64,000 bases of DNA from Roseobacter fucihabitans. GTDB lineage: Bacteria > Pseudomonadota > Alphaproteobacteria > Rhodobacterales > Rhodobacteraceae. Below are positions 1 through 7,758 of the stretch, one piece after another (the stretch's first letter is position 1; every line of letters begins with the position of its first letter). The stretch is from assembly GCF_014337925.2 (NCBI RefSeq), contig NZ_CP143423.1, positions 2,262,501 to 2,326,500 on the forward strand, written 5' to 3'. Below the pieces are notes generated by a model that made no database searches, had not been told where the DNA came from, and saw nothing but the letters and a program-made list of their open reading frames with translations. A program made the translations under genes and the position numbers.

Positions 1-111
1 GACCATTGTCAAGGTGCGGTTGCCCTGTGCGTAGGCGGGTGCGGCCAATGTTGTGGCGGCTGCGGCGGAACCGCCCAGTGCAGATGTCTTTAGAAATGAA
101 CGACGATCCAT
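1..111 (-). CDS. TRAP transporter substrate-binding protein (5' end only)
   Basis: Only the first 37 codons are inside the window; the gene runs off the left edge. The product begins MDRRSFLKTSALGG, a twin-arginine (Tat) signal with the RRSFLK motif, followed by an Ala-rich stretch and a likely cleavage site after AYA (APAYAQG). The mature protein starts NRTLTMV, as in periplasmic DctP-type solute receptors of TRAP transporters. A strong ribosome site (GGGAGGAG) lies 8 bases before the ATG. It diverges from a histidine kinase/response regulator pair, the usual arrangement for TRAP systems induced by their substrate. The family call rests on the signal-peptide style and the context, so it is moderate; another Tat-exported binding protein is possible. 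Confidence 0.6.
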   Translation of the reverse strand, partial: MDRRSFLKTSALGGSAAAATTLAAPAYAQGNRTLTMV

Positions 112-362
112 TTAGATACTCCTCCCAGGTATAACGCCCACGTCGTATTCACCACGCGCAGGTCGCTTTGAGTGTCGCCACACTAGCGAAGCGATTTCCA
201 ATTGAAATACCTACTACTGCGTAGAGAACGCGGATTTAGTCGATTTTGGCCCTGTTTTTTGGCCGGTTTGCGGTTCTTGAGGGGCTGTTTTGGTGCCAGA
301 CCCACCCCGGTAACGCGCAAACACGCTTTGATTCGATGTGATTCCATCTTAAGCGAGGGCTC
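112..362. promoter_or_regulatory. divergent promoter region between TRAP receptor and sensor kinase
   Basis: This 251-base non-coding stretch separates two divergent genes and must hold both promoters. It contains an inverted GGCC pair around a T-run near 250-284, but I cannot name a specific operator. No small ORF or RNA is evident. Confidence 0.4.
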
Positions 363-1790
363 ATGAAACCCATTGCCGCATGGTTGCGACCCAGCTACGC
401 ACAAAAACTGTCCCTGGTGGCGACCGTGCCGCTGATTGCGGCTGTGGCGGCCATTGCCGTGCTGGTCGCGTTTCAGTCGCGCGCGCTGGCGGAACGCGAG
501 ATCAAGGCGCTCGAGACGCAATTGCTGGAGGCCAAAAAGGCGGAACTGGCCAATTACGTCACACAGGCGCGCAACGGGTTCTATTTCATCTATGGCAGCG
601 CCGCCCCCGATGATCAGGGCGCGCGTGATAAGGTGGCCCAGATCTTTTCGGCGATGATCTATGGCACGGATGGCTCGTTTTTTGTCTATGATTACGATGG
701 CACCAACCTGGTCAGCCCGCGCCAAACCGAGATGATCAACAAGAACTGGACCGGTCTGAGGGACAGCGAAGGCACGCCGGTGGTGGATGAAATCATTCGC
801 ATTGCGCGCTCGGGTGCGGGCTATCACAGCTATCTATGGCCCAAACCCTCCACCGGTGAAGAGGCGCGCATGATCACCTATGTCACCAGCTTTCCCAGTT
901 GGCAGTGGGCTGTGGGCACCGGCGTGTTTATCGACGATGTGCTGGCCACGGTCGCAACGGCGCGCGCGGATGTCGAGGCCCGCGTACAGCAGACGTTTTT
1001 TTATATCGGCATGATCACATTGGCCGCGCTGATGGTTGTGTTCCTGACCGGCATGGGTCTGAACATTCGCGAACGCCGCCTTGCCGACGCCAAACTCAAG
1101 AAGCTGACCCAGCGGGTTCTGGATGCGCAAGAAGAAGAACGCGGACGGGTCGCGCGCGAGCTGCATGACGGCATCAGCCAATTGCTGGTGGGGGTGCGGT
1201 ATGCGCTGGACACGGCACGGCGCAAGCTGGATCGGGGCGACCCGACCGCGCCCGAACCGCTTGGCAAGGGTATTGAAACCCTGGGCGTGGCAATCTCAGA
1301 AGTCCGCCGGATCAGCCGCGATCTGCGCCCCGGTGTGCTTGATGATCTCGGGCTTGGCCCGGCCCTCAAGGCGCTGACGGAGGATTTCAGCGCGCGCACC
1401 GGCATAATTGCTGAATTCGACACGGTCGTGTTTCGAAACCGGCTGGACGGTGAGGCCAAGATCGCGCTCTACCGCATTGCGCAGGAAGCCTTGACCAACA
1501 TTGAACGGCACGCACAGGCCACGCACGTGTTCATTGACCTGCGCGGGCATAAAAAAGGTGCAACCCTGCGGATCCGTGACAACGGGTGCGGGATCACAGG
1601 TGCCAGCGCGAACCCCACGGGCGGCCTTGGATTACGCAACATGCAGGAACGCGTTGAACAACTGGACGGTGAATTCAACCTCACCACCCCAGACCGCGGA
1701 AAAGGCACCGCCATAGAGGTCACCGTTCCCCTGTCCCACCTGCTGCCGCCGGAACCTGAACGCCGCGCAAGAGCGAAAGCCGTCTCATGA
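363..1790 (+). CDS. membrane sensor histidine kinase, Cache plus HisKA_3 type
   Basis: A 475-residue NarL/UhpB-class kinase. Residues about 14-40 form a membrane segment, 45-200 a periplasmic single-Cache sensor (typical FVYDYDGTNL and WQWAVGTGVFIDD strings), and about 208-230 a second membrane segment. The HisKA_3 dimerisation domain follows, with phospho-acceptor His268 in ARELHDG. The HATPase domain shows the N box EALTN near 376, DNGCGI near 406 and GGLGLRNM near 420. It overlaps the response regulator gene by 4 bases (ATGA), so the two are co-translated. The divergent TRAP receptor suggests that it senses an organic acid or similar small molecule and controls that transporter; this is inference. 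A GAGGG element precedes the ATG. Confidence 0.9.
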   Translation: MKPIAAWLRPSYAQKLSLVATVPLIAAVAAIAVLVAFQSRALAEREIKALETQLLEAKKAELANYVTQARNGFYFIYGSAAPDDQGARDKVAQIFSAMIYGTDGSFFVYDYDGTNLVSPRQTEMINKNWTGLRDSEGTPVVDEIIRIARSGAGYHSYLWPKPSTGEEARMITYVTSFPSWQWAVGTGVFIDDVLATVATARADVEARVQQTFFYIGMITLAALMVVFLTGMGLNIRERRLADAKLKKLTQRVLDAQEEERGRVARELHDGISQLLVGVRYALDTARRKLDRGDPTAPEPLGKGIETLGVAISEVRRISRDLRPGVLDDLGLGPALKALTEDFSARTGIIAEFDTVVFRNRLDGEAKIALYRIAQEALTNIERHAQATHVFIDLRGHKKGATLRIRDNGCGITGASANPTGGLGLRNMQERVEQLDGEFNLTTPDRGKGTAIEVTVPLSHLLPPEPERRARAKAVS

Positions 1791-2431
1791 AAACCCCCAT
1801 CAAAGTCCTGATCGTCGATGATCACCCCATGGTTGCCGAAGGCATCCAATCCATCCTTGAAAGCTATGACGATATTTCGGTCGTCGGCACCTGCAATGCC
1901 GCGCGCGAGGCGATTGACCGGCTCAGCACGCTGGACCCGGATGTGATTCTCATGGACCTCAACATGCCGGACATGGGCGGGTTGACAGCCACCGAAATCG
2001 TGCTCGAACAACGCCCCGGCACACGGATCCTGGTGCTCTCTATGCACGACAGTCCCGAGTATATTGCCTCAGCCCTCAACCACGGTGCGATGGGCTATGT
2101 GCTCAAGGACGTGCCGACCGATGAAATCAAACAGGCCATTGATGTCGTCATGTCGGGGGAGCGTTATTTATGCACTGGCGCGCGTGGCTCGCTTGAACCT
2201 AAAGACGCCTCCGCGCGCGAGGCTCTGACGGGGCGTGAACAGACGATCCTGTTGCAATTGGCGCAAGGAAAATCCAACAAGGATGTCGCCCTTGCTCTGG
2301 AAATTTCGGTCCGCACGGTCGAAACTCATCGCAAAAATATTAAGCGCAAACTGGGGATTTCCAGCACCGCCGGTCTGACGCGATATGCGCTGGAACACGG
2401 GGTTTTGCAGGGCACTGGCGCGCGGTTCTGA
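1787..2431 (+). CDS. LuxR/NarL-family response regulator
   Basis: 214 residues. The N-terminal receiver domain has the acidic pair DD near 11-12, phospho-acceptor Asp57 in LMDLNMPD, and conserved Ser/Thr and Lys positions (LSMHDS, YVLKD). The C-terminal LuxR-type helix-turn-helix (about 148-208) shows LTGREQTILLQLAQG and the recognition helix region ISVRTVETHRKNIKRKL. It starts inside the end of the kinase gene, forming a classical two-component operon. The probable target is the divergent TRAP gene. No obvious terminator with a long T-run follows; the next 150 bases lead into an insertion sequence. Confidence 0.92.
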   Translation: MKTPIKVLIVDDHPMVAEGIQSILESYDDISVVGTCNAAREAIDRLSTLDPDVILMDLNMPDMGGLTATEIVLEQRPGTRILVLSMHDSPEYIASALNHGAMGYVLKDVPTDEIKQAIDVVMSGERYLCTGARGSLEPKDASAREALTGREQTILLQLAQGKSNKDVALALEISVRTVETHRKNIKRKLGISSTAGLTRYALEHGVLQGTGARF

Positions 2432-2637
2432 AATCCGGTTTCAGGGGTACATAAGTAAGACGTTTTCTTTGCGCAAAAGCCCGCGAAAAAACGCGGCTGG
2501 GATGCGACGTTCAATATTTTTTTAAACGCGGTTTCTTAAGATTGCCGCCATGAACACACAAAGCCCCATAAAGAGGTTGTCGCAAGATTTCGGACCAGTC
2601 GTTAAGGTGGATTAATTTGTGAAAGAAGTGATCCCAA

Positions 2638-2954
2638 ATGACGAAACGAAAGAATTATTCGCCCGATTTCAAAGCTAAGGTTGCGCTTGAAGCAATTCGC
2701 GAGGAGATGACGTTGGCGGAGCTGTCCAAGAAATATGGCATTCACCCGACGCAGATTGGGACATGGAAATGCGCGGCGATAGAGAACCTGGCGACGGCCT
2801 TTACGCGCCGAGGGTCCGTCGCTGAGCAGGTGCAGCCCCAGAACAGGTGAGCATTGCGGACGTCGACAAGTTGCATTCTGTCAACCGGCAGGTGATTGCC
2901 TGCAATCACTGAGAGGGGAAGATCGGCCAGCTGGTGGTGGAGCGGGATTTTTTG
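2638..2954 (+). pseudogene. IS3-family transposase OrfA remnant
   Basis: The first 70 codons are intact and end QNR. They carry the OrfA helix-turn-helix start (SPDFKAKVALEAIREE, then HPTQIGTWK). A small frame change near 2848 follows. The reading then continues in another frame as IADVDKLH, is interrupted at 2877-2917 by a palindromic unit, and resumes as KIGQLVVERDFLA, the usual OrfA C-terminal coiled-coil end. A second unit begins right after this. The protein cannot be made in full. Family assignment is secure from these motifs. Confidence 0.8.
2877..2917 (-). repeat. palindromic unit E (about 41 bp), inserted in OrfA
   Basis: The unit splits an expected DKLH-AKIGQL reading between the His codon and the Lys codon. 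On the minus strand it reads CCCTCTCAGTGATTGC then AGGCAATCACC then TGCCGGTTGACAGA. It thus keeps the CCTCTC left arm, an ATTGC/GCAAT palindrome (2-base loop here) and a CTGCCGG right arm. Boundaries are inferred from the expected transposase protein and may be off by 1-3 bases. Confidence 0.65.
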
Positions 2955-2957
2955 GCC

Positions 2958-2999
2958 CCCTCCCGGCAGCATGCTGCGCATGCGCCTGTCGGGCAGTGG
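2958..2999 (+). repeat. palindromic unit F (about 42 bp), at OrfA/OrfB junction
   Basis: It follows the OrfA end FLA and precedes the OrfB region. It reads CCCTCCCGGCAG, then CATGCTGCGCATG, then CGCCTGTCGGGCAGTGG. The core CATGC-TGC-GCATG is a perfect palindrome around a 3-base loop, and the arms CCCGGCAG and CTGTCGGG are also nearly complementary, so the whole unit can fold into one long hairpin. The left boundary is the least certain of the seven because the natural junction sequence here is less conserved. Confidence 0.6.
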
Positions 3000-3161
3000 A
3001 TGCCTCGCATCAGTTGCTCGGGACGCGAGGCAAAAATGGTGAGTAAGGAGCACAAGCTGAGTGTACGCCGTCAATGCAAGCTGCTGACGCTGACCCGATC
3101 CCACTTGTACTATGAACCGAAGGGGGAGAGCGCTGAGAACCTACGGTTCATGGAAATCATT

Positions 3162-3202
3162 CACTGCCCGGCAGGGTTATGCGAAGCATGATCCCGAGAG
3201 GG
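3162..3202 (-). repeat. palindromic unit G (41 bp), inserted in OrfB
   Basis: It interrupts the expected reading MEII-DKQFLETPW exactly between ATT (Ile) and GAT (Asp). On the minus strand it reads CCCTCTCGGGATC, ATGCTTCGCAT, AACCC, TGCCGGGCAGTG. This is the cleanest copy: a GGG/CCC clamp, an ATGC-TTC-GCAT hairpin, and a second small palindrome CTGCC-G-GGCAG. Removing 41 bases restores the frame across the site. Confidence 0.75.
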
Positions 3203-3679
3203 GATAAGCAATTCCTCGAAACGCCATGGTAGGGGTCACGTCAAATGGCGCGGTGCATGCAACGCAACAACCACAAATGCGGTCGCCATTGCGTGCGCCC
3301 TCTCATGCGGCTCATGCGTTTGGTCCCGATCTATCAGGAACCCAACACGAGCAAGAAACATCCCCAGCATAAGATCTGGCCGTATTTGCTTAGGAAAGCC
3401 GTGATCGACCGCCCGAACCAGGTATGGTGTGCTGACATTACCTACATCCCGATGCGGCGTGGCTTTCTGTATCTGGTGGCAATCATGGATTGGTACAGTC
3501 GCAAAGCCCTTGCTTGGCGGTTGTCCAACAGCATGGACGCGGACTTCTGCGTTGAAGCCTTGAAAGAGGCACTGGCAAAGCACGGCAGGCCAGAGATATT
3601 TAATACGGACCAAGGCAGCCAATTTACCAGTGGTGCTTGGATCGACGTGCTCACGGATGCAAAGATCAAGATCAGCATG

Positions 3680-3718
3680 CCTCTCGTGACATTGCTACGC
3701 AATGCACTGACGGTAATA
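3680..3718 (+). repeat. palindromic unit A (39 bp), in-frame in OrfB
   Basis: It lies between the ATG (Met) of KISM and the GAT (Asp) of DGKAAWRDN. It reads CCTCTCGTGAC, ATTGCTACGCAAT, GCACTGACGGTAATA. The core ATTGC-TAC-GCAAT is a perfect palindrome. At 39 bp it is the only copy of a length divisible by three, and it contains no stop, adding 13 residues (PLVTLLRNALTVI). Confidence 0.75.
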
Positions 3719-4011
3719 GATGGCAAAGCTGCCTGGCGGGACAATCGCATGATTGAAAGGCTTTGGCGATCACTGAAATACGAATGCGTCTACCTGAACG
3801 CCTTTGAGGCGGGTTCAGAAATGCGGGCGGGGATCAGCAAATGGCTGACCTATTACAACTCTGAGCGCCCACATTCGACCCGCGGCATATTGACCCCCAA
3901 TGAGGCCTATGTCAGCAAAACAGAACCAATGAGATTGGCAGCCTAAATGAAACCCTGATCCATCTTAACAAGGCTGCAAACTGGTCGGAAAAGTAAGACC
4001 AACTCTTAACG

Positions 4012-4701
4012 ATGCCTGATGCATCGGCCATCGACAAATTGCCTTACCGCGTGGGGATTGATCAGGTTGCGACTCTTCGGGCTTTTGGTCGGGCGTATTG
4101 CGTTGAACTGCTGTTTGCTGTTGAGCAATCCGACACAAGAGGCGCGTGAAAAGCTTGCTCAGGTGCTGCAACAGCAAGCCAAGACTCTGCGCAGCACACT
4201 GGACGTGCTAAATGGCAAGGACACTCTGACCAATCTACCCGAGGAACTGAGCGCCTGGCTGGCGCAAATCGGCAAGACGCAGGACACCCATATTCGGGTG
4301 ATCACCAGGATGGCAGAACAGACCGACATCTTGATTGAGGCCGTCCAGAGCGAAGATGATTCGGCCCAAAGACTGCTGCAAACCTATATTGCGTTTGGCC
4401 AGGGCGCGTTTTTTGCAGCGGTCACGACCCTGACGGATCACATCTGGGTTCAGATCGAAACCGGTCGCAGCATGCAGCTAGAGATTGCGATGAAATCCGC
4501 GACCCGTCCGGGCGAAGGGTTAACCGCCTTGATCGGATCAGGAAATACGTCCGCTCGATGTCGATAAACGCCTCCATGGAGGCCTCCCGCGCGGGCGAGG
4601 CCGGCAAAGGACTTGCGATTATCGCGCAGGAATTCAAAACACTGGCCGAAGAAGTACAACAACTGACCTCCTCGGCCCGCGAGGACATTCAAAACATCTA
4701 A
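4012..4701 (+). pseudogene. soluble methyl-accepting-chemotaxis-like protein, frameshifted
   Basis: Joined across two frame changes, the reading is about 229 residues: it starts MPDASAIDKLPYRVGI at 4012, changes frame near 4130 (VEQSD to TQEAREK), and changes again near 4515-4530. It ends with a chemoreceptor signalling-tip sequence, SINASMEASRAGEAGKGLA followed by EFKTLAEEVQQL. There are no membrane segments. The layout and length match the intact protein at 39670-40356, so the two are probably paralogues. The IS3 remnant ends about 15 bases before the start codon and may have removed the promoter. The frameshifts argue for a pseudogene; a sequencing error is the alternative. Confidence 0.65.
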
Positions 4702-4886
4702 GCGTCAAGATAGTAGAAAACCAAGTGAATCGCGGAGATATTTTCCATATATTTTACTACACACCCCTGTGACGCAAGTTAATGACAAAAAAAATCACCC
4801 CTGCGACATTTATTTCTCTTTCTTGCTGCTTGACGCCACCTTGCCAGACACATAATGTCTCGCGAGCACAAGGGAGCCTTTTGGTA
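4702..4886 (+). promoter_or_regulatory. probable promoter region of the ilv operon
   Basis: An AT-rich stretch (ATATTTTCCATATATTTTAC near 4738) ahead of the leader peptide, with no gene of its own. The promoter of the acetolactate synthase operon should lie here. No specific operator is recognised. Confidence 0.4.
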
Positions 4887-4934
4887 ATGACACCAGTTGT
4901 CGTCATTCTAGGAAACACGCGCATGGGCCGGTAA
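4887..4934 (+). CDS. ilv operon leader peptide
   Basis: A 15-codon ORF too short for usual gene finding: MTPVVVILGNTRMGR then stop. It has a run of regulatory branched-chain codons (Val-Val-Val-Ile-Leu), an AAGGGAG ribosome site upstream, and a strong terminator starting 26 bases after its stop. This is the classical design of attenuation by Val/Ile/Leu-tRNA supply: stalling in the run of branched-chain codons would prevent terminator formation and allow transcription into the acetolactate synthase genes. Confidence 0.8.
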   Translation: MTPVVVILGNTRMGR

Positions 4935-4987
4935 CGGTAGACCATAGTCTGACCCATGCGCCCCCGCCAGAACGGGGGCTTTTTTTT
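4921..4987 (+). terminator. transcription attenuator of the ilv operon
   Basis: The terminator stem is GCCCCC (4960-4965) with GGGGGC (4974-4979) and eight T residues (4980-4987), sitting 50 bases before the acetolactate synthase start. A competing helix is visible: GCATGGG at 4921-4927, inside the end of the leader peptide, can pair with CCCATGC at 4953-4959, directly before the terminator stem. Ribosome position on the leader should decide between structures. Confidence 0.8.
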
Positions 4988-5037
4988 GCGCAAACGCTGG
5001 CACTGGCCCCACGCGGCCCGACACGGAGAAGAACGAT

Positions 5038-6789
5038 ATGAAACGGCAAATGTCCGGAGCAAAAATGATTGTCCAAGCCTTGATTGATCAAGGCGTGGAT
5101 ACCGTCTTTGGGTATCCCGGAGGGGCCGTGCTACCGATTTACGACGAAATCTTTCAGCAAAATGCCATTCGCCACATTCTGGTGCGCCATGAACAGGGTG
5201 CTGTGCATGCGGCTGAGGGCTATGCGCGCGCGACCGGCAAGCCCGGCGTTGTCTTGGTAACATCCGGCCCCGGTGCCACAAATGCGGTGACCGGCTTGAC
5301 CGATGCGCTGATGGATTCGATCCCGATTGTTGTTTTGACCGGACAGGTGCCGACCTTCATGATCGGCTCGGACGCGTTTCAGGAAGCCGATACCGTCGGC
5401 ATCACGCGCCCCTGCACCAAACACAACTGGCTGATCAAGGAAACCGACGCCCTGCCCGGTGTGCTGCATGAGGCGTTCCATGTCGCCACCCAAGGCCGCC
5501 CCGGACCGGTGCTCGTGGACATTCCCAAGGACGTGCAATTTGCCACCGGCACCTATGTCGGCCCAAAGCCATCGGTGTCTCATTACCAGCCCAAGGTCAA
5601 AGGGGATATGGAGGAGATCGTCGAATTGGTCGCCGCCATGGAAAAGGCAAAGCGGCCGATCTTTTACACTGGCGGCGGCGTCATCAATTCCGGCTCTGCG
5701 GCCAGCCAGCTGTTGCGCGAATTGGTCAAGGCCACCGGCTTTCCGATCACTTCGACGCTCATGGGGCTTGGCTCCTATCCGGCTTCGGGTGAAAACTGGT
5801 TGGGCATGCTCGGGATGCACGGGCTTTATCAGGCCAATATGGCGATGCATGATTGCGATCTGATGATCAATATCGGCGCGCGGTTTGACGACCGCATCAC
5901 CGGACGTATTGACGCCTTCAGTCCGAAATCGACCAAAGCCCACATCGATATTGATCCCTCCTCAATCAACAAGGTGATCAAGGCCGATATTCCGATAGTC
6001 GGTGATGTCGGGCGTGTGCTTGAGGATATCCTTAAGGTGTGGAAGTCACGCGGGCGCAAGACCAACTCCGAAGGATTGGCCAAATGGTGGCGCCAGATCG
6101 AGGAATGGAAGGCCATTGATTGCCTGAAATTCACCCAGACCGGCAAGATCATCAAACCACAATATGCTCTGGCGCGTCTTGAAGAATTGACCAAGAAGCA
6201 TGACCGTTACATCTGTACCGAAGTCGGCCAGCATCAAATGTGGGCGGCGCAGTACCTTGGGTTCGAGGGCCCAAATCGTTGGATGACATCGGGGGGCTTG
6301 GGCACCATGGGGTATGGGTTTCCTGCCTCAATCGGCGTGCAGATGGCACACCCTGACGCTCTCGTGATCAACGTGGCGGGTGAGGCAAGCTGGCTGATGA
6401 ATATGCAGGAAATGGGCACGGCCGTGCAATATAACCTGCCCGTCAAGCAATTCATCCTGAACAACGAACGCCTCGGCATGGTACGTCAGTGGCAGGAATT
6501 GCTGCACGGTGAGCGCTATTCGCAAAGCTGGTCCGAAGCCCTGCCCGATTTCGTGAAACTGGCCGAAGCCTTTGGGGCCAAGGGTATCCTGTGTTCGGAT
6601 CCCGATACGCTGGATGATGCGATCATGGAGATGATCACGCATGACGGGCCGGTGATCTTTGACTGTCTGGTGGCCAAGCATGAGAACTGCTTCCCGATGA
6701 TCCCATCGGGCAAGGCGCATAATGAAATGCTGCTGGGTGAAGCGGATACGCAGGGCGTGATCGACAGCAAGGGGAGTGTGTTGGTGTGA
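5038..6789 (+). CDS. ilvB: acetolactate synthase, large (catalytic) subunit
   Basis: 583 residues, the normal length for this ThDP- and FAD-dependent enzyme, which condenses pyruvate to acetolactate (or with 2-oxobutyrate to acetohydroxybutyrate) in Val/Leu/Ile synthesis. Visible are [14 protein letters not shown], the ThDP-activating Glu52 ([16 protein letters not shown]), the [10 protein letters not shown] loop and the C-terminal ThDP/Mg site. That last motif reads GEAS (448-451) followed by NN at 475-476; many homologues have GDGS or GDAS, so Glu replaces the usual Asp. The symbol ilvI would serve equally well. Transcription is probably attenuated by the upstream leader. A small unrelated ORF separates it from its regulatory subunit gene. 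Confidence 0.95.
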   Translation: MKRQMSGAKMIVQALIDQGVDTVFGYPGGAVLPIYDEIFQQNAIRHILVRHEQGAVHAAEGYARATGKPGVVLVTSGPGATNAVTGLTDALMDSIPIVVLTGQVPTFMIGSDAFQEADTVGITRPCTKHNWLIKETDALPGVLHEAFHVATQGRPGPVLVDIPKDVQFATGTYVGPKPSVSHYQPKVKGDMEEIVELVAAMEKAKRPIFYTGGGVINSGSAASQLLRELVKATGFPITSTLMGLGSYPASGENWLGMLGMHGLYQANMAMHDCDLMINIGARFDDRITGRIDAFSPKSTKAHIDIDPSSINKVIKADIPIVGDVGRVLEDILKVWKSRGRKTNSEGLAKWWRQIEEWKAIDCLKFTQTGKIIKPQYALARLEELTKKHDRYICTEVGQHQMWAAQYLGFEGPNRWMTSGGLGTMGYGFPASIGVQMAHPDALVINVAGEASWLMNMQEMGTAVQYNLPVKQFILNNERLGMVRQWQELLHGERYSQSWSEALPDFVKLAEAFGAKGILCSDPDTLDDAIMEMITHDGPVIFDCLVAKHENCFPMIPSGKAHNEMLLGEADTQGVIDSKGSVLV

Positions 6790-6790
6790 C

Positions 6791-7183
6791 ATGGAACAAG
6801 GTGTAGAATCAATCATCGCCTTAGCTCTATTCGCTATCATAGCTTTGGCTGCGTGGGGTTACCAGAACGCGAGACTGCAAAATGCAGAAGACTTCTCAGT
6901 TGTTTATACCAACCAACTGCCAGGTATGATTGCACTATCGTCAGGACCTGTGCACTGTATTCTCATCCGGCAATCCGGCAATCTATATAGAGATTTAGGT
7001 GCATTTGACGGCTGGAGTTCTGCACTCGTCGAGGTATCAAAGTCATTCAACCGTGCAAAAATTGACAGCGTTATGGTCCGCCAGAATAACGAAGACACCT
7101 TCGATGTTTTGCGTACTTTCCACAGCCACGGTGGCAAAGCCGAAGGAAAGAAACTCGGTGGCGCTGTGATAAGGCGTTTATAA
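6791..7183 (+). CDS. small single-span membrane protein of unknown function
   Basis: About 130 residues from ATG 6791 (a GTG at 6776 would overlap ilvB but has no usable ribosome site). One hydrophobic helix (IIALALFAIIALAAWGYQ, about residues 7-24) is followed by a soluble domain with no motif I recognise. Codon use is clearly more AT-rich than in both ilv neighbours, as if the gene had been inserted between the two acetolactate synthase subunits. It is co-directional, with 1 base after the ilvB stop and 11 bases before ilvH, so it should be co-transcribed. No function is assigned. Confidence 0.65.
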   Translation: MEQGVESIIALALFAIIALAAWGYQNARLQNAEDFSVVYTNQLPGMIALSSGPVHCILIRQSGNLYRDLGAFDGWSSALVEVSKSFNRAKIDSVMVRQNNEDTFDVLRTFHSHGGKAEGKKLGGAVIRRL

Positions 7184-7194
7184 AAGGAAGTCAT

Positions 7195-7755
7195 ATGTCC
7201 CCCCTAAAAATCAAAAAAGGCGCGACCAGCCATTCCGCCTATAACCTAAGACCAACGTTTTCGGATGTGATCGAACGCCATACGCTTGCCGTTCTTGTTG
7301 AAAACGAACCGGGCGTGCTGGCGCGGGTCATCGGGCTCTTTGCCGGGCGCGGGTATAACATCGACAGCCTGACGGTGGCGGAGGTCGATCACACCGGTCA
7401 TCTGAGCCGGATTACCATCGTCACATCCGGCACGCCGCAAGTGATTGAGCAGATCAAAGCGCAGTTGGGCCGTATCGTGACCGTGCATGCCGTGCATGAT
7501 CTGACCGTTGAGGGCGCGTCGGTTGAACGTGAATTGGCGATGTTCAAGGTGGTCGGCACGGGCGATAAACGTGTTGAAGCCCTGCGCCTGGCGGATATTT
7601 TCCGCGCCAGTGTCGTGGATAGCACTCTGGAAAGTTTCGTGTTCGAGATTACCGGCGCGCCTGACAAAATCGACGCTTTCGCGGATCTTATGCGCCCGCT
7701 TGGGCTGACAGATGTCGCCCGTACCGGCGTCGCTGCGCTGTCGCGTGGTGAATAA
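7195..7755 (+). CDS. ilvH: acetolactate synthase, small (regulatory) subunit
   Basis: 186 residues. The N-terminal ACT domain (about 28-100) reads HTLAVLVENEPGVLARVIGLFAGRGYNIDSL, where end-product valine binds in homologues, followed by the C-terminal activation domain (ELAMFKVV, LRLADIFRA). The N terminus is about 20 residues longer than in enterobacterial proteins. The start is supported by AAAAGGAAG 6 bases upstream. It partners the catalytic subunit at 5038, from which it is separated by an extra ORF. Confidence 0.95.
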   Translation: MSPLKIKKGATSHSAYNLRPTFSDVIERHTLAVLVENEPGVLARVIGLFAGRGYNIDSLTVAEVDHTGHLSRITIVTSGTPQVIEQIKAQLGRIVTVHAVHDLTVEGASVERELAMFKVVGTGDKRVEALRLADIFRASVVDSTLESFVFEITGAPDKIDAFADLMRPLGLTDVARTGVAALSRGE

Positions 7756-7758
7756 CGC

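Larger units (their letters stand above)
3000..3946 (+). pseudogene. IS3-family transposase OrfB (DDE) remnant
   Basis: The recognisable order is KMVSKEHKLSVRRQCKLL, SHLYYEPKGESAENL, then after a palindromic unit the string KQFLETPW, a TAG stop at 3231, GSRQMAR, and an open stretch of 233 codons to the end. The integrase core is present: first Asp in WCADITYIPM, second Asp in FNTDQGSQFTS, and Glu in DNRMIERLWRSLKYE. A 39-bp unit (3680-3718) adds 13 in-frame residues between KISM and DGKAAWRDN, where relatives read straight through. The open 3' part could still be translated, but the gene lacks its N-terminal part in frame. Confidence 0.8.
2586..3996 (+). mobile_element. degenerate IS3-family insertion sequence (dead copy)
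   Basis: Remnants of orfA and orfB lie between imperfect inverted ends: TTTCGGACCAG with GTTAAGGTGGAT on the left near 2588, and the reverse complement of a similar sequence near 3958-3994 on the right (ATCCATCTTAAC, CTGGTCGGAAA). The right copy has about ten extra bases between the two blocks. The boundaries are good to about 10 bases, and I see no clear target duplication. The coding part is broken by small indels, a TAG at 3231 in place of an expected Tyr codon (context PW-Y-GSRQMAR), and four short palindromic insertions listed separately. The element abuts a pseudogene on its right. Confidence 0.8.

Noticed and set aside
3001-3030. GATGCCTCGCATC as an eighth palindromic unit
   Set aside because: It is a short palindrome, but its flanks do not resemble the arms, and the stretch reads as plausible OrfB start.
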